Shown here in pieces: positions 1-12,080 of a stretch of 64,000 nt of DNA (its first letter is position 1; each line of letters starts with the position of its first letter). Source of the DNA: Euschistus heros. Taxonomy: Eukaryota; Arthropoda; Insecta; Hemiptera; Pentatomidae. A program made the translations under genes and the position numbers. The stretch covers positions 558,001 through 622,000 of the forward strand of contig RCWM02000313.1 in the NCBI GenBank assembly GCA_003667255.2, written 5' to 3'. The notes under the pieces are model-generated. The model saw only the letters and a list, made by a program, of their open reading frames with translations, was not told the DNA's origin and made no database searches.

Positions 1-131
1 TGAAAAGAAAGTTGCCACAGGACCTTCTAATATATACCTTATTATATAAGGTGCTATATTAGAAGAACTTTTTTAAGCACTGACAAAGGATGTCGCTTAC
101 AGTTGTAAATTTTAATAAATAGCTAAAAAGA
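1..131 (+). mobile_element. Jockey-like LINE (family 1) 3' tail, cut by window start
   Basis: The first bases match the end of a LINE found repeatedly in this window: the coding end around 'tgaaaagaaag', then a short UTR ending 'acagttgtaaattttaata' and an A-rich tail. The same order is seen at 3610-4118, 12215-12340 and 14240-14620. Only the last 130 bp lie in the window, so no coding inference is possible. Confidence 0.55.
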
Positions 132-942
132 AAGTATATCAAAAATGAGAATGTGGCTCGCGACTGTCAGGATAGGCAAATCTAATGTAGGGAGATAATT
201 ATATTATTACTAGTTCTATAAATTTTGATGGGGATATTTGTATTTTTCGAATATATTTTTTTTCCAGCCGTATTTTTAATATTTGTTGCCGTTTTTAGAG
301 ATCAATATTAAAATAAATGCCGTTCACCATTTTGAAAAGATATTACTATCACTAGAAACACTTAAATAATATTGAAGCTCTGCTATTATGAATGAAAACA
401 AATAACTTCCTGACGAAATAAACGATTACAAAAGGAAGAAAACTATTCCGTCATTCATTTGTCAGTTTACACAAAGGGTTGGGGCCGCTCGGTGGGGTTG
501 AAGCTCTTTCTTAATTTAATATTGTTCTTAGCCCTCACAAACGATCCTCCTGCGGCCTAGCTAAAGTGTTTTCATTTGCTTTCCAGTTGAACCTTGAAAT
601 TCAGTTAAATTGTAATTTATGTGGTCCCTATTAAGCCAGGAAATTGTACTAAATTAAACTTAAATATTTTTCTTCCAAAGTTTCGTTTCGATGTTATCCC
701 GAATTTATGTCCTTTAAATAAATCATTAAATTTAATGGCAATACTAAATTGCTAATGCGGAGCCTAATAACAGGAGAGGCCGGGCCATTTGGATGACGAT
801 AAGCCAACGCTATCACGTAACACTTTATTACCCTCGCGTTGGCGTTGGATTAGCAGATTATTGTTTGATGCGTGAGGTTTCCTGGTACGTTCCCAGAAAA
901 CGAACAAACGCTTTTAACTAATATCTAGCGGGCATATGCCGC
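132..942. other. No gene recognised
   Basis: AT-rich DNA with no ORF of note. A slightly GC-richer block near 480-560 and 760-860 shows no coding pattern or splice sites I can defend. Confidence 0.4.
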
Positions 943-1335
943 ATTTTTTTTTTTTTTTTTAATTATTATTTATTGAAATTCACAACTGTATGTACAATGT
1001 AAAAATATAATACATCAAGTAAATACGATGATAATGATAAAAATGACACGTCTCAACGGAGCTACCCATTGGTAGCACTTATATTGGTTATATATAATGA
1101 AGCACTATATTAAAAAGTCCCGAGGCCATCTTCTTTTCAAGTGCCTCGGAGGATTATCTGGAATGAAGTAAGAAGCAAGTTGTGATACTAATAGATTTGA
1201 ATGGCTGTGGAGTGTGAAAGGATAGATATCTGGTTTGAGCTAAGTCAGAAAGGTAAGGTATATTATGATCTTTGTGGATAAGTTTGTTTGTGGCGAAGTA
1301 AGGGGCATTAGTCTTCTTAAATCTAGAAGGGTGAA
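943..1335 (-). mobile_element. Jockey-like LINE (family 1) 3' fragment
   Basis: Read on the minus strand this is a 5'-truncated LINE copy. The plus strand begins with a 16-18 base T run (the poly-A tail), then the UTR complement 'tttattgaaattcacaact'. It continues into the coding end, where the minus strand encodes the 'PPRxLKRRWPRD'-like terminus shared with the copies at 3610-4118 and 14240-14620. The frame is broken. It supports repeated target-primed insertion of one family. Confidence 0.7.
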
Positions 1336-2000
1336 ATAGAAGTTAACAGCATGAATTTCATAATGGATTTAGTGTTTTATATATTGAAGTTTTTTTTATT
1401 TTCCCTTCCCTAATGTGAGAAAGTGTAACACAAGTTAACATTAGTTCCCAAATAGATTTGGCGTTTTATATATTTGTATCTTCCGTTATGTGAGAACTAC
1501 AGGTTTCTCTTACGTATATTTTTTAATGATTCCATATTACTTAAAGTCGTAAGGTAAGAAAGATAGTAATATTGTTTTATATTCAATAAAACAGATTGAT
1601 AGAAATGTGAGAAAGTATATCAGAAGTTTTATACTTTCTTATTTCCGCTTCCTTAATGTGAAAAAGTTTATTAGAAGTTACATTACTTGTTATTTATTAT
1701 TTACTGTAATAATGATCCAACATTGATGTTGTGTTTTAAATTTTGATATTTTCTAATTTTCACTTCGTTATTTTCTTATTTAACATTTTATTATGATAAA
1801 GTATAACATATATTAATATAAGTTTGAACATGGATTTAGAGGTTGTGCGTAAATGAAGGAGAGTAAACTTCCCCCCTGGAAAAGTAGTGACGAAAACATT
1901 GAAATAAATTGGAACAATGTTAGAATCGATAAAAGGAATTCTGTGTTCTGGCTAGAGCGCCTCGTCGATACAAGCACTCCAAACATTTTGGTTTATTTCA
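1336..2000. other. No gene recognised; short low-complexity repeats
   Basis: AT-rich sequence in which the phrase 'aatgtgagaaagt' recurs loosely at about 1410, 1605 and 1658, suggesting an old degenerate tandem array. There is no coding signal. Confidence 0.35.
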
Positions 2001-2005
2001 CTATA

Positions 2006-2815
2006 GGACTAAGTTTGTAATACGTTTTTATTATTCGGGAAACGTATACTATTGGGAGTTTTTTCGATTTTTGAGCATTTATTTAGAAAAAATGGTACAA
2101 TGTATATTATTCAAAGTATTTTCCATCGCTAGCTACTACTTTTTCCCATCTTTCTGGCAATTTACGAAGACCAGCTCGGAAGAAGGCTTCGTCTTTTGAG
2201 GCTATCCATGAATCCACCCATTTTTTGCAATCTTCATAAGAAGTGAACCGCTGGTCAGTCAGCTCGTGTGTCATGCTTCGAAACAAGTAGTTGTCAGAAG
2301 AAACAATGTCTGGAGAATACGGCGGGTGGGATAGGACCTCCCATTTCAGCGTTTCCAGGTATGTTTTGACCGGTTTAGCAACATGCGGCCGAGCGTTGTC
2401 ATGTTGCAAGATTACCTTGTCGTGCCTTTCCCCAAATAGCGGCCGTTTTTCCTTCAGTGCACGGCTCAAACGCATCAACTGAGTTCGGTAGAGGTCTCCC
2501 GTGATCGTTTCATTCGGTTTCAGCAGCTCATAATAGACTCATAATAAACCTCCGAAACCAGTACTCACAAGTGGAAATTGATGGAGCATAGTCCCATAAG
2601 CCTCGCAAACTAACTGATGGGCTTCAGCTGCTTTTTTCCTCAAATGAAAGCAGAAAAGCAAAGCTTCCCGCAAATTCGTCTTACTTGGCACAAAAGTTGA
2701 CATGTTTAGAGAGCAAAAAAATAATGTTGTTCACACTTCAGAGAAATGACACCTACTGAAAATCAAAGCTAAATGATGACGCTTCAACATGAATATAGCA
2801 ACAAGTTGGCCCGAT
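2006..2815 (-). mobile_element. Mariner element relic (irritans-type), internally deleted
   Basis: This is the span of the transposase pseudogene plus flanks. The outer sequences at 2006-2025 (ggactaagtttgtaatacgt) and, reversed, about 2795-2815 (gggccaacttgttgc...) resemble each other imperfectly, as worn terminal inverted repeats would. A TA dinucleotide adjoins the low-coordinate side. The boundaries are approximate. Confidence 0.55.
2107..2703 (-). pseudogene. Mariner transposase pseudogene (DD34D), central part missing
   Basis: Reading from ATG at 2703 to the stop at 2107 gives 198 codons in one frame, interrupted by a TGA at codon 55 (2541-2539). Residues 1-40 match the mariner N-terminal DNA-binding region (MSTFVPSKTNLREAL start). 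From about residue 56 the frame resumes at YYELLKPNE and runs to the C-terminus (WEKVVASDGKYFE). The second and third catalytic aspartates are visible in HDNARPH and SPDIVSSDNYLF. The region with the first catalytic D (usually in a VTGDEKW-like motif) is absent, so about 145 residues of a roughly 345-residue family protein are lost. Family members cut and paste DNA at TA sites. This copy cannot make active enzyme. Confidence 0.92.
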
Positions 2816-2829
2816 GGGATTAGAGACTA

Positions 2830-3470
2830 GTAATACCATATTTACATAAGTATAGATTTTCCTATCTCTAAAAAGAACATTCTTCAATCTACTGGATTCA
2901 ATGAATTTACTAGAAATATTCCCTAGGTTATGTAGTGTATGAGGCTTATACCTAACAAACATAATTTTGATTGTACTATAAAAGTTTAAGAGTTAGCAGC
3001 ACCGTTTTAAGTGGTTAAAGAATAGCGATTTAGGCAAATCCATTAAGGTGGCTTGGGATTATCAGTAGCATACTACTTGATCAATGGGATAGCTAGGACA
3101 GGTAAATCCTTCATCGGCAAGGAATAGAGTATATGTATATTTACTCTATATGTATATTAGTGTATTCTGAGTATATTTAAAGTTTTCGGACGAACAATAT
3201 GACGGTGAAGGAGTTCAAAAGTTAAATGAGAAAGGAGGAGTATACAGCGAGAACCTAAGAAATAGGAAAAGGTCTTTAGATTGAGAGAGGTGATTATGAT
3301 GAGACGCTGATGAAGGCAAGAGCTGTTTGGAGAGAGGTTGGAAGACCATGGACTAGATACCGGCTTAGGCATTAGCACTAAACATAAATATTACCAATAC
3401 TGTAGTAATTTTATGAATTATTATAAGTGTAAATATTGAGTTACAACTATAGTCTAAGCGCTAGCTGATG
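2830..3470. other. No gene recognised
   Basis: A non-coding AT-rich stretch between the mariner relic and a LINE copy. The small open frames at 3157-3378 (minus) and 2753-2962 (minus) show no family features. Confidence 0.4.
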
Positions 3471-3589
3471 ACACTTGGGGAAAAGTGGAAGGAGGGAGGT
3501 GTGGTTGGTCAGGGCCAATGAGAGTGGTAGATTTATGGTAATGTATTCCCTAGGTCTATCTATACTTTTAAATTTAACCTTACAGACTA

Positions 3590-4118
3590 CTTCAACATTT
3601 ACTAGACAAACGATCAAACCTCCCAATTCATTAGAAAAGACTTATTTACATGACTGTTATTAGACCTATTTGGACGTACTGAGTTGAGCTTTGGTGCTCC
3701 ACTAAACCGCCCAATTCATCTCGTATCCAATCCTTACAATCCAAAATCCTTCGAAAAATCCTAAATGCCCCTTACTTTGTCACCAATAAGCTTATCCATA
3801 AAGACCTTAATGTTCCATATGTTGCTGAGTTAGCTCAAACTAGATACCTATCCTTCCATAGTAAGCTCCATAACCACTCCAATCCACTAGTCTCCCAACT
3901 TGCTTCCTCCTCCATCCCTGATAATCCTCCGAGGTGTCTGAAAAGAAGATGGCCTAGAGACCTTTTAGAGTAGATTTTATTGAAGTGCTACTAGTGAGTA
4001 GTTCTTCACAAGTTATTTACATGCCATTGTATTCACTGTCAACACATTTACTTGTTTTATATTATTCTGTACAGTTGTAAATATCAATAAATGAAAAAAA
4101 AAAAAAAAAAAAAAAATT
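3590..4118 (+). pseudogene. Jockey-like LINE (family 1) RT C-terminal fragment with poly-A
   Basis: With one or two frame changes the plus strand encodes the end of a jockey-type reverse transcriptase protein: RPIWT near 3662, then WCSTKPPNSSRIQSL, ILRKILNAPYF, NKLIHKDLNVPYV, and finally a proline- and arginine-rich end (PPRCLKRRWPRDLLE) and stop near 3972. The UTR ends 'cagttgtaaatatcaataaa' and is followed by about 22 A at 4095-4117. This layout (C-terminal 'thumb' region, short UTR, poly-A) is typical of the jockey group. It is the best-preserved member of family 1 here. Confidence 0.85.
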
Positions 4119-7100
4119 TAACCTTTTATTCATTCCTTGTACAAGTGATCTTATAATATTATGAAAAAAATGTTTTTACAATTTATGATTAATTGATAAT
4201 TCCCAAATAGCTACACATTAGTATACAGTTGGTAAACGCGATAAACTTTACGAAAAGAAGTCCTATCAATCAGATAGATCACACACCAATGACTAAAATG
4301 TTTGGTAAATTTCGAAGAATTGTAAGAATATAGCAGTTAGAATGTTTATTTGGCCCTTTAGCTTTGATATTATAAATATACGAAGAGAACAAAGAGAGCC
4401 CATAATGTGTTCCTGTCAACTATTTTTCTCAGTATTAGCAGCGTTTCCACAGCACAGAGCCGCGTGTAATTTTCGAAAAATCCTTGCTCTTTTATTGTAG
4501 CTAACAACCATCCTTAGCTCAATACATGTCAGTGTTCTACGAGTTTAGTATAATGCAAGTATATTATTATATAAATAGTAAATAATAGTAAACATTTATT
4601 TTCAGTATTATCTGTAATTATCAGTAGTTGCAATTGAGTTTTGTTGAGTTAATATAAAAATAATAAATTATTAATTATGTATTAATAATTTTAATGCTTA
4701 GATAATTGTGATAGAAGTATAAATCAGGGTTTGCGGTTTTGCAATTATTGTTGACACTGCGTATAATCAAATATAGTTTTTAACGACAGCTGAGGAGGAC
4801 TAACGGTTTTTAGTTTTACTCAAACGGTAAAACGCGAACTGGTACTTATGTAAAAATGGATTCCTAAGAACCGTGAAGCTAAATAGTTTTAGAGAAACAA
4901 CACAAGCTGGTTTAGAGTTGTATTGATATGGTAAGTGGCCAAGTTCGTGATGGAGGAAGTGTCGGGAAAAATTAATTTTGGCCTCCCGCACGCAGCTTCG
5001 CATTGTTTATACTTCTGCTATTCGCGTTGTATGTAAACAACCTATTTGAAAATATATATGTAATGTGAAATTTTATATTCACATATTTAGCATGATGTTA
5101 TGGCAATCCGTCCATTAAATGAAGTTGGGATACATTTGTCAGTTTAATTTCTATATACAGAGATAAGTAACAAGTTAAATTATTATGTTTAGTCAGCGTA
5201 ACAGCATTTTTCATCCTATAAAGCTGATCAAATGGTTATTGCTACCGATAGACTACATTGGGAATAAAATATAGAAATGGCTAGTTTTACCTTATTTTAA
5301 AACAGATTACTATACTGACATAAATATTTATCGCAATAAATTAAATAAGTTTGAATGACAATTATTTTCTTATTTAAATTCCTGGGCAATCGTAATAAGA
5401 ACTTCAGCTTGACATAGCTTCCCCCTCATCCAGCATAAATGCCAGACATAGAATCATAAAATTATCACCTATTGAGGTCAATAGTTTATTTTCTTCGTGG
5501 ATAAACATTCATTATTTTGAATGAAGTTAAAAATGTTGCTCACGAGTTCTTCGATTCTAAGCCCAAGGAGTGGTATCATCAAGGAAGTCTGCAAATGGCT
5601 TCCAGGTGGTGTCAAATCACAAACAATGGTTTGTATTTTGATTTTTAAAAATCACAGTTAATTTTTTTAAATTTTAATCATTACCCTAAGAGATTGTCGT
5701 CAGTAATCAACCAATAATGAAGGGTGGGATAACAATCCTAAATATTAATAGGAATCGATCAATTGTATTCTGATATTGTCCTTAACACGATGGGAAACAT
5801 TATCTTTTACAATATGTAAATGTAATTGAGGAGTTATCGGAGCTGGGTGGCCGTTGAATCCTATTTGTAGAGTCAAGCTTAAACGTGAGGCACTGCAGTA
5901 TAAATATATATATTATTTATTCAAGGATTTGCTGGATCAGTGGAGGGAGCGGAATTCCTTTCTGCTGGGTACAAAAGCCCCTAAGAGAGGTTTGGACCCA
6001 ATGTTCCCTGCGCTAATGTATTATGTAACGAGTTGTGCCATCTTCCTTCTGCTCCCCTTCCTCCCCCCTCCATTCTTTGTCCTTCCCGAGCTTATACAGA
6101 AGCTCGCTATCAGTATGTCCTTTGTCAATTCGTCAAATATCAGATCCAGAGATTATGGCCGTCGATTGGTCATTTGAAATCCTATTTATTATTCTTCGAA
6201 GGTCGATTTGCAGTTATAAACTTAAGTTAATGGACGTCGACATAAAATGAACTTCTACCATGGCAGTCGCCGTCAGGTTGATTCAAGCATAAATCCTTTT
6301 ATTGGGAGCGGCAGTATACCAATTAGGAACTGATTTTTTTCTTGAACTGTTCTTAGAAGTGATTGATTTTTATTACATAACTGAGATCATTTAAACTGTT
6401 ACAAAAATTCAAATCTCTTCATTTTTAAGTGTTAGGGTTACGTAACAAAAGGTGAAAAAATTATAATCGTTACATAATCCTTAGTTTGTAAAAAACGTTT
6501 TATTCTTTAGCATCCTTCTCGTGCTATAACTAACGAGTTTTTTAGTTTTTTTTTATTATTAATTTCTTTTTCCTGCGGTCTAATATGGTCCTTTGATTCC
6601 GTTTTACTCTCGTACGGATGACAAGTCCAGGAAAAGATTATACCCCCGTCCACTGGGTCCTCACTGGAAAGGTGATCTTGAGGCATCTAACCTATGTGAT
6701 TTTAATTGTAAGTATATTTGCCTCTGCTGAACTGAGGATCCCGGGGGAGCATTAATTCCCTTAAGCTGAGCACTCTAGCGGGTATACACAAAACAAAACT
6801 TTATATCCCGACATACAAGAACCAAAACATATGAAAGATGTATGATCACGTCAACCATAGTCTACATTGATTATAAAGCAGAAAAATTATAGAAATGGCT
6901 GCAGCTAATATATCCAACATAGCTTGAAGAGGATTGATTAATAAGTAGTTGGATCATTCTGTCATACTCTTTAATAAAACAGCCGACTTTGCACTAGAAC
7001 TTACTTTTGTTCGTACGATCCTCTCAAAAATTAAAATTATATGCGTGGTCTCCAGAAAAACAATCAATATTTCGGAAAAATTGGTGCTCTAGTTAATATA

Positions 7101-7985
7101 AAATAAAATCCGATGTAGTGTCATTCCTCAATGCGATAGTTGGAGGTTCTCACACTTTCACAATTTGCAGTTCTAAACGAGTAGCGGTTCCGCAAGAAAA
7201 TAAAACGTTCACACTAGCACACTTGCCGCAGTCCGCTCTGAGTATTCTCTCATAACATCAAGTTCCGTTATGTTCACGGTTAAAAAGTTAAAATTCTTAT
7301 CAGATGGGAAGAAGAAAAGATAAGTGATGAGAGAAAAAATGGTTGTTCATATGTTTCACGATTGGTCATTTTCATTTCAAAGAAGAATAGAGAAAATGTT
7401 GATTATTATATTCTTTTTTTTCTATCTTCTTTGGTACTTAGAACTCTTCTTGATTCCAAATATTTTATATTTTGCTACTTGGTTCAGAGATAGACAAACT
7501 AATGGAAAAACAAATAAACTATGCCCGATGATTTGATTAGTCATTCCTCGTTCTTAGAAAGTTCTACCATTTCTTCCTGTCTTGCCAGTCACAGTTTTGA
7601 AGCCCTCGTGTAGTAACGCCATCTTCAACATTCTCATAACACCATTTATTTTGGATTAATTAACAAATATTTATATTCTAATTCAAATAATATACATACC
7701 TATGTATAAAAGAGCCACAATGTATTCGAATTTTGTGTAGGATTATTTGAATGATAGTAATTGGGCAGCAATTGAGTGATTGAGCTAGATTTATAAGTTA
7801 ATTAGATAAGTTTTGATGAAATTTAGAAGGAATAAAATCTATAAAAAATATAATGTTGTTGATTCTTGCATGCATTGGTTTGAGTTCCTAGAAATAAAGA
7901 TATTTTTAATTCCATTCTTGTGCAAAACTAAAGTTTAAATAAATGGGACCTTTTTAGGAGAGTGGTAAGTGATTTTTGTAGTATT
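4119..7985. other. Long stretch without recognisable genes
   Basis: AT-rich DNA with scattered short ORFs that match nothing. A GC-richer block at 6575-6790 and a pyrimidine-rich stretch at 6045-6085 stand out by composition only. A minus frame at 4800-5003 contains the string HELGH, but no other metalloprotease feature surrounds it. Confidence 0.35.
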
Positions 7986-7989
7986 ATTT

Positions 7990-8415
7990 GTTTTATAAAA
8001 CTATTTATTGATATTTACAACTGTGTGCATTATACATAAAAAATTAATATGATAAAAATCATTATAATGACAAGTCAACAACATGTAAAGAACTACTCAT
8101 TAGTAGCACTTCAATTAATTTTTTCTACGATAGAAGGTCTCCTGACCATTTTCAGACGCCTAGGAGAACAAACGGGAATGAGTGTGAGGGAAGTTCGGAG
8201 ACTAGCGGATTCGAGTGAGTATGGAGTTTACTATGAAACGATAGGTATCTGGTTTGGGATATTAGCTACATTTGGAACATTAAGATTGTGGATTGCTTGT
8301 GACGTAATGAGAAGCATGGAGAATTTTCGAAGGATTTTGTTGTGCTGTAAGGATTGGTTACGAGAAGAATTAGAAGTTGTCAAAGCTCAACTCTGTATGT
8401 CTTGTTGGGCCTAAT
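7990..8415 (-). mobile_element. Jockey-like LINE (family 1) 3' fragment
   Basis: The plus strand begins with the UTR complement 'tttattgatatttacaact', then the 'agtagcactt' segment, and enters the coding end complement (ccattttcagacgcctagga). The minus-strand translation is broken but retains the same order as 3590-4118. No clear poly-A tail remains. The 121-codon plus-strand open frame across it is a shadow and not a gene. Confidence 0.75.
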
Positions 8416-9090
8416 TACTGTCATGTAAATACGTCTTTTGTTATTCATTGAGAGCTTTGAATGCTTGTTTAGTAAATGTTCGAGAAGTCGGGAACGACGA
8501 GCGGTTTCTCGTCTTTCATGTCAGGTATGTTATTATTTAATTACATAATTATAAATGTATAATATTTTTATAATAAAAGATTGATGAAATCAATCCAATT
8601 CTATATCGAAACTAAAAAGGAATTGGAGTGTGATATTTTATGAATGCGAGCTCACTCCCAAGTTATTGGTGAAGATAGTACCTTGTTTGGTTTATAAAAG
8701 TATTCTATATAAACGGTGTTTAATTGGATCGTGTATAAACTATCGAATGATTAAATTGTATGAGAGAAAAATTATATAGTAATTACAAAAATTAAGAATA
8801 CGCTGTGATTTAATGCACAGGTTGTTGTTATCTTGGCTGAACCGAACCACGGTAGCTCCAATTGAGCTGACCGGGACCATGAATCTCAGGGACAGAGCAA
8901 TACATACGTCACCTGTCCGGGGACAACGGGATACCGCACCGCTCCGGCCGCTGTAGTTAGCCCCATTCATCTAGGGCCATCTTCCTTCTCTATTTCACCC
9001 AATTCAGGGCCCACGGTTCTTTTATCGATAAAATACCGTAATCGATTAACTCTTTTACTTTTTTTCAGTGCTAAATTATTATTACTCGTA
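8416..9090. other. Intergenic/intronic; one GC-rich block
   Basis: The block at about 8810-9015 is clearly richer in G+C than its surroundings (for example 'cctgtccggggacaacggg'). It has no splice sites, repeat partner or family match in this window. It may be the remnant of a transferred or transposed sequence. Confidence 0.35.
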
Positions 9091-9092
9091 CT

Positions 9093-10072
9093 CCAAGTCA
9101 CGGCTTCGCCCGCTCTAAGTAAAGAACTTAGATGATTTTAACTAATAATTGAAGATTTATTTGTTTATTAATAAATATCTTGTTAAAGTACGGTGTTAAA
9201 CTTTATATCTTCAATGTTATTTTTTGACACATAGCAATAATTTTTAAGCTGGTCGACATTGCACTGTTTAGGTGGTTGAAGATTTCGTAAAAGCATAACT
9301 TGACATCCAATTTTTAATTTTGATTTATGAGTTGGTAATTCAATTGGACTGAGACTATTAAGATACTCTTGTGGATAATAGACTGCATTATCACTGCTAG
9401 CATCTAAAGGCCTATGAATCATATTTTTAAACACAATATCAAAATACAAAGGTAAAAATTTCGATTTGGTAAAAATTTTTATTCAGCAGACATAATCTTA
9501 TGGATTTCATCTGGTTGGACTTTTCCCAACAAATTATATCACAGTGTGGCAGTCCTCATTTTAACCACTCAACATTATACATTTAAATTTTTATTATTGT
9601 AAATTTAATATTGCTAAATCATCCTAGAACTTTGAAGATAATTAAGGTAAAATTTGGTACAGATTGATTCGGTAATTTTACCTTATTTTGCGGAAAGGAG
9701 ATAGTTACATTTTGGTCGATTTTCAAACTTCACTGGGATCCAAATGTCGCACCATATATTTATAGCTGTTTTAAGAATTTTATTAAAATAAGTAAATCTA
9801 ATTATCAGTTTCAAGCTCTATATAACACCGTATCTTTTTAATCTCTAATGGAGAATGGCGTTCACGACCGATAGGTCAATTTTCACTCTCATCCACATAT
9901 TATTGCTTTTTAAATAACATATCATTTTAAAATCAGTAGATTTTATTTTTGATAAACTTTTCTTGAACTGTAAAGATGATGTAGATAAAATTTGGTACAG
10001 ATTGAATCAGTATTTCTTGAGGTTAGTAATTGCAGACGAAAAATGGCTTGTTCTTTTATATAATAGTATAGA
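9093..10072 (-). mobile_element. Helitron, decayed, both ends visible
   Basis: On the minus strand the element opens at about 10072 with TCTATACTATTATATAAAAG and then AAGCCATTTTTCG, a form typical of Helitron 5' ends (TC start). It closes near 9093-9112 with a small GC hairpin (GGGCGAAGCC) followed by GACTTGG, where family members carry hairpin plus CTRR; the CTRR is not intact. Helicase remnants lie inside at 9183-9449. The same two ends recur at 35376-35715. Helitrons move by rolling-circle replication. Confidence 0.7.
9183..9449 (-). pseudogene. Helitron Pif1-like helicase fragment
   Basis: An 88-residue reading frame. Its core (YYPQEYLNSLSP, then LPTHKSKLKIGCQVMLLRNL, then a CNVDQL stretch) matches the C-terminal helicase segment of RepHel proteins and related Pif1-like helicases. 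In those the usual wording is 'YPxEFLNSL...GLPPHxLxLKxGxPVMLLRNLNP...LCNGTRL'. The nucleotide-binding Walker motifs and the Rep nuclease domain are missing. It lies inside an element with Helitron-type ends. A second, shorter fragment with the same motif is at about 17190-17280. Confidence 0.85.
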
Positions 10073-10139
10073 TATTTATATAGATATCGCTTGCAATTCA
10101 ATTATTTATTATAATAAATTTTTTATTTATTTATTTATT

Positions 10140-10535
10140 TTTTTTACGCGTAACGGCCACTCAGGACCACACAAATATCATTGGTTAAGCTGTTTACGGG
10201 ATCTTGACTTCCTTTCTTCCCATCGCAGTTTCATTATCCTCGAATGCATCTCTTTTCCTTCTTCGGACCACTTAGTACCCCTCTTTCTTTCTCCCCTAAT
10301 ACAGGTGAGATTTTTCAGTGTCTCTATCAACAGTTGCAGACAGTCTGCATCCGAAATTTTAAGTTTCTTTACTTCCTCTCTCATTTCCTTCGTATATCCT
10401 CCCATACATTTGTAGCTAAAAATCCTGTCTAAGATCCTCTTGTTTAATCTTTCCTCCTTCATCCTCCTCATGTGCCCATAGATCATCAGCATTCTGATTC
10501 TAACCTCCGTTTCCAGGTCCTTTGGCATTCTTTAT
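10140..10535 (-). pseudogene. LINE (RTE/craniofacial-like RT group) C-terminal fragment
   Basis: The minus strand from about 10528 encodes a stretch of the type RMLMIYGHMRRMKEERL followed by NKRILDRIF, the motif '(R/W)xGHxxRMxxERLxKxIL' near the end of many insect non-LTR RT proteins. The 3' end on the minus strand runs through 'ggccgttacgcgtaaaa' into AT-rich (TAAA)n. The plus-strand 150-codon frame here is a shadow. Only the non-catalytic tail survives. Confidence 0.7.
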
Positions 10536-10544
10536 TTATATATT

Positions 10545-12080
10545 ATTTTTTATTTACTTGTATTAAAATATTCATTTTTATTTGTGTATTAATTAAGTTA
10601 TACGAATATAAAATATTAACAGAAATTTTAGTAAATCTAAATATGAAAGCATTTATGAGTTATTATTCATTTTCTTTAGAGCGTTCAATCTTTTCGTGGG
10701 TCCCCTATTTCTGTTTCCTATTAGTGACATGTATTATAGAACAGAAACTATATACTTGATAAAACAAAATGCTTTATAGAGTATTTATATTTTATTAAAT
10801 TGACATGCGAAGTGTTAGTTTGACCACATTTAAAAATATTTACACATTTTTCTTGGTTATTGAATTTTAATGTCCTTTAATTTTTTTAGAGCTTTACACA
10901 CACACGCACGCACGCACGCACGCACGCATGTACGCACACACACACATTATGTAGATTGCGAAGGACGAGATTCTTTCCATGGATCTACTAATGGTCAAAT
11001 AAAAGTTATCCTCTCTAGAATTGAATCAAACCGATGAAATTTATTGGCGAGATTAAATTTGGAAATAATATATTTCATGTTGATGGATACACCTACAATT
11101 AAATAAAAGAAATGATTATTTTGGATTTTTTAATTCTTTCAAAACTTTGTTTAATTATCACATTCAAACCATCTCGACTATCAAAGTCCTAATTATTTTC
11201 AATATACAAACCAGTATAGTATTAATACTACACCGTTATTTAATATTTAATAGAGGAAATTTCTCAAAATTGGAGAAAGCTCTTGACCCTAAAATAATTG
11301 ACTTGGATCGGAGTATACTCAAATGCATCCAATTCGATTTTTCAGAATGCAAAGAACATACAGATATATTGTTACTTAGTATTAGTAGACTTTTATACAT
11401 TAGGATACTACATCAATAACATGTGAAATTTACACATTATCCTATCTTCCAAATTGAAGTTTAGATTCATTTAAAACGTCGGATATTTTCAATTCGGTCT
11501 TGTTTTCAATTGGTTTGGTATTGTCTTTTTCTTTGCGATGCCATTTTCAAATCGTGAATGACAGGATGCTTCCCGAAGGCCTATTTCAGCTTTTTTTCGG
11601 TTCTCCCATTCCTTGTCACCTTGTCATTCATTATTCCGGAAAAATAATTTACTTGCTAAATTCACAACTGTCTTCCCCCTTTACATAGTGAATGAAATAT
11701 ATTTCAATTAGGACTTTGTTAAAAAAACTTAGGATATTTGTTGTCAATTACAGTTAATTTATTTTCAATGAAGCTTTTGCATATGCCAAAATCAAGGAAT
11801 AAATAAAAAAAAAACAACAAAAAAAATAATTTTTTTTTATAATCCACCGACTTTCTTATTAAAGAAAAACAAATAAATTATTATGAAGGAAAGGATCTTA
11901 CTCCGCTTTCTCGGCATGAAAATTAATTGGCGGTTGTGGTTAAAACTTAATTCCTTTCTGACTGGAAAAAACAATAGATCATGGATATGGTTATCTAGGA
12001 TCTACTGCTTTTTCCAATTTACATTTTCGAATTAAAATGGTCTGATAACTTTAATTAATAATTAAATTAATTAAGCAATT
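10545..12080. other. No gene recognised; contains a CA/CACG microsatellite
   Basis: AT-rich, with the microsatellite at 10897-10945. Short frames at 11147-11419 and 11500-11688 have no recognisable content. Confidence 0.4.
10897..10945. repeat. (CACG)n/(CA)n microsatellite
   Basis: Consecutive CACG units flanked by CA repeats. This is a compound simple repeat visible directly in the sequence. Confidence 0.95.

Noticed and set aside
4800..5003. Minus ORF with HELGH (and 32180-32371 with HEMGH) as metalloprotease motifs
   Set aside because: No signal peptide, third ligand or other zincin features. Short frames make a chance match likely, though the two regions may share an old repeat.
8049..8414. 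121-codon plus-strand ORF
   Set aside because: Antisense shadow of a LINE 3' fragment.
10897..10945. CRISPR-like regular repeat
   Set aside because: Simple CACG/CA microsatellite without spacers. The genome is eukaryotic.
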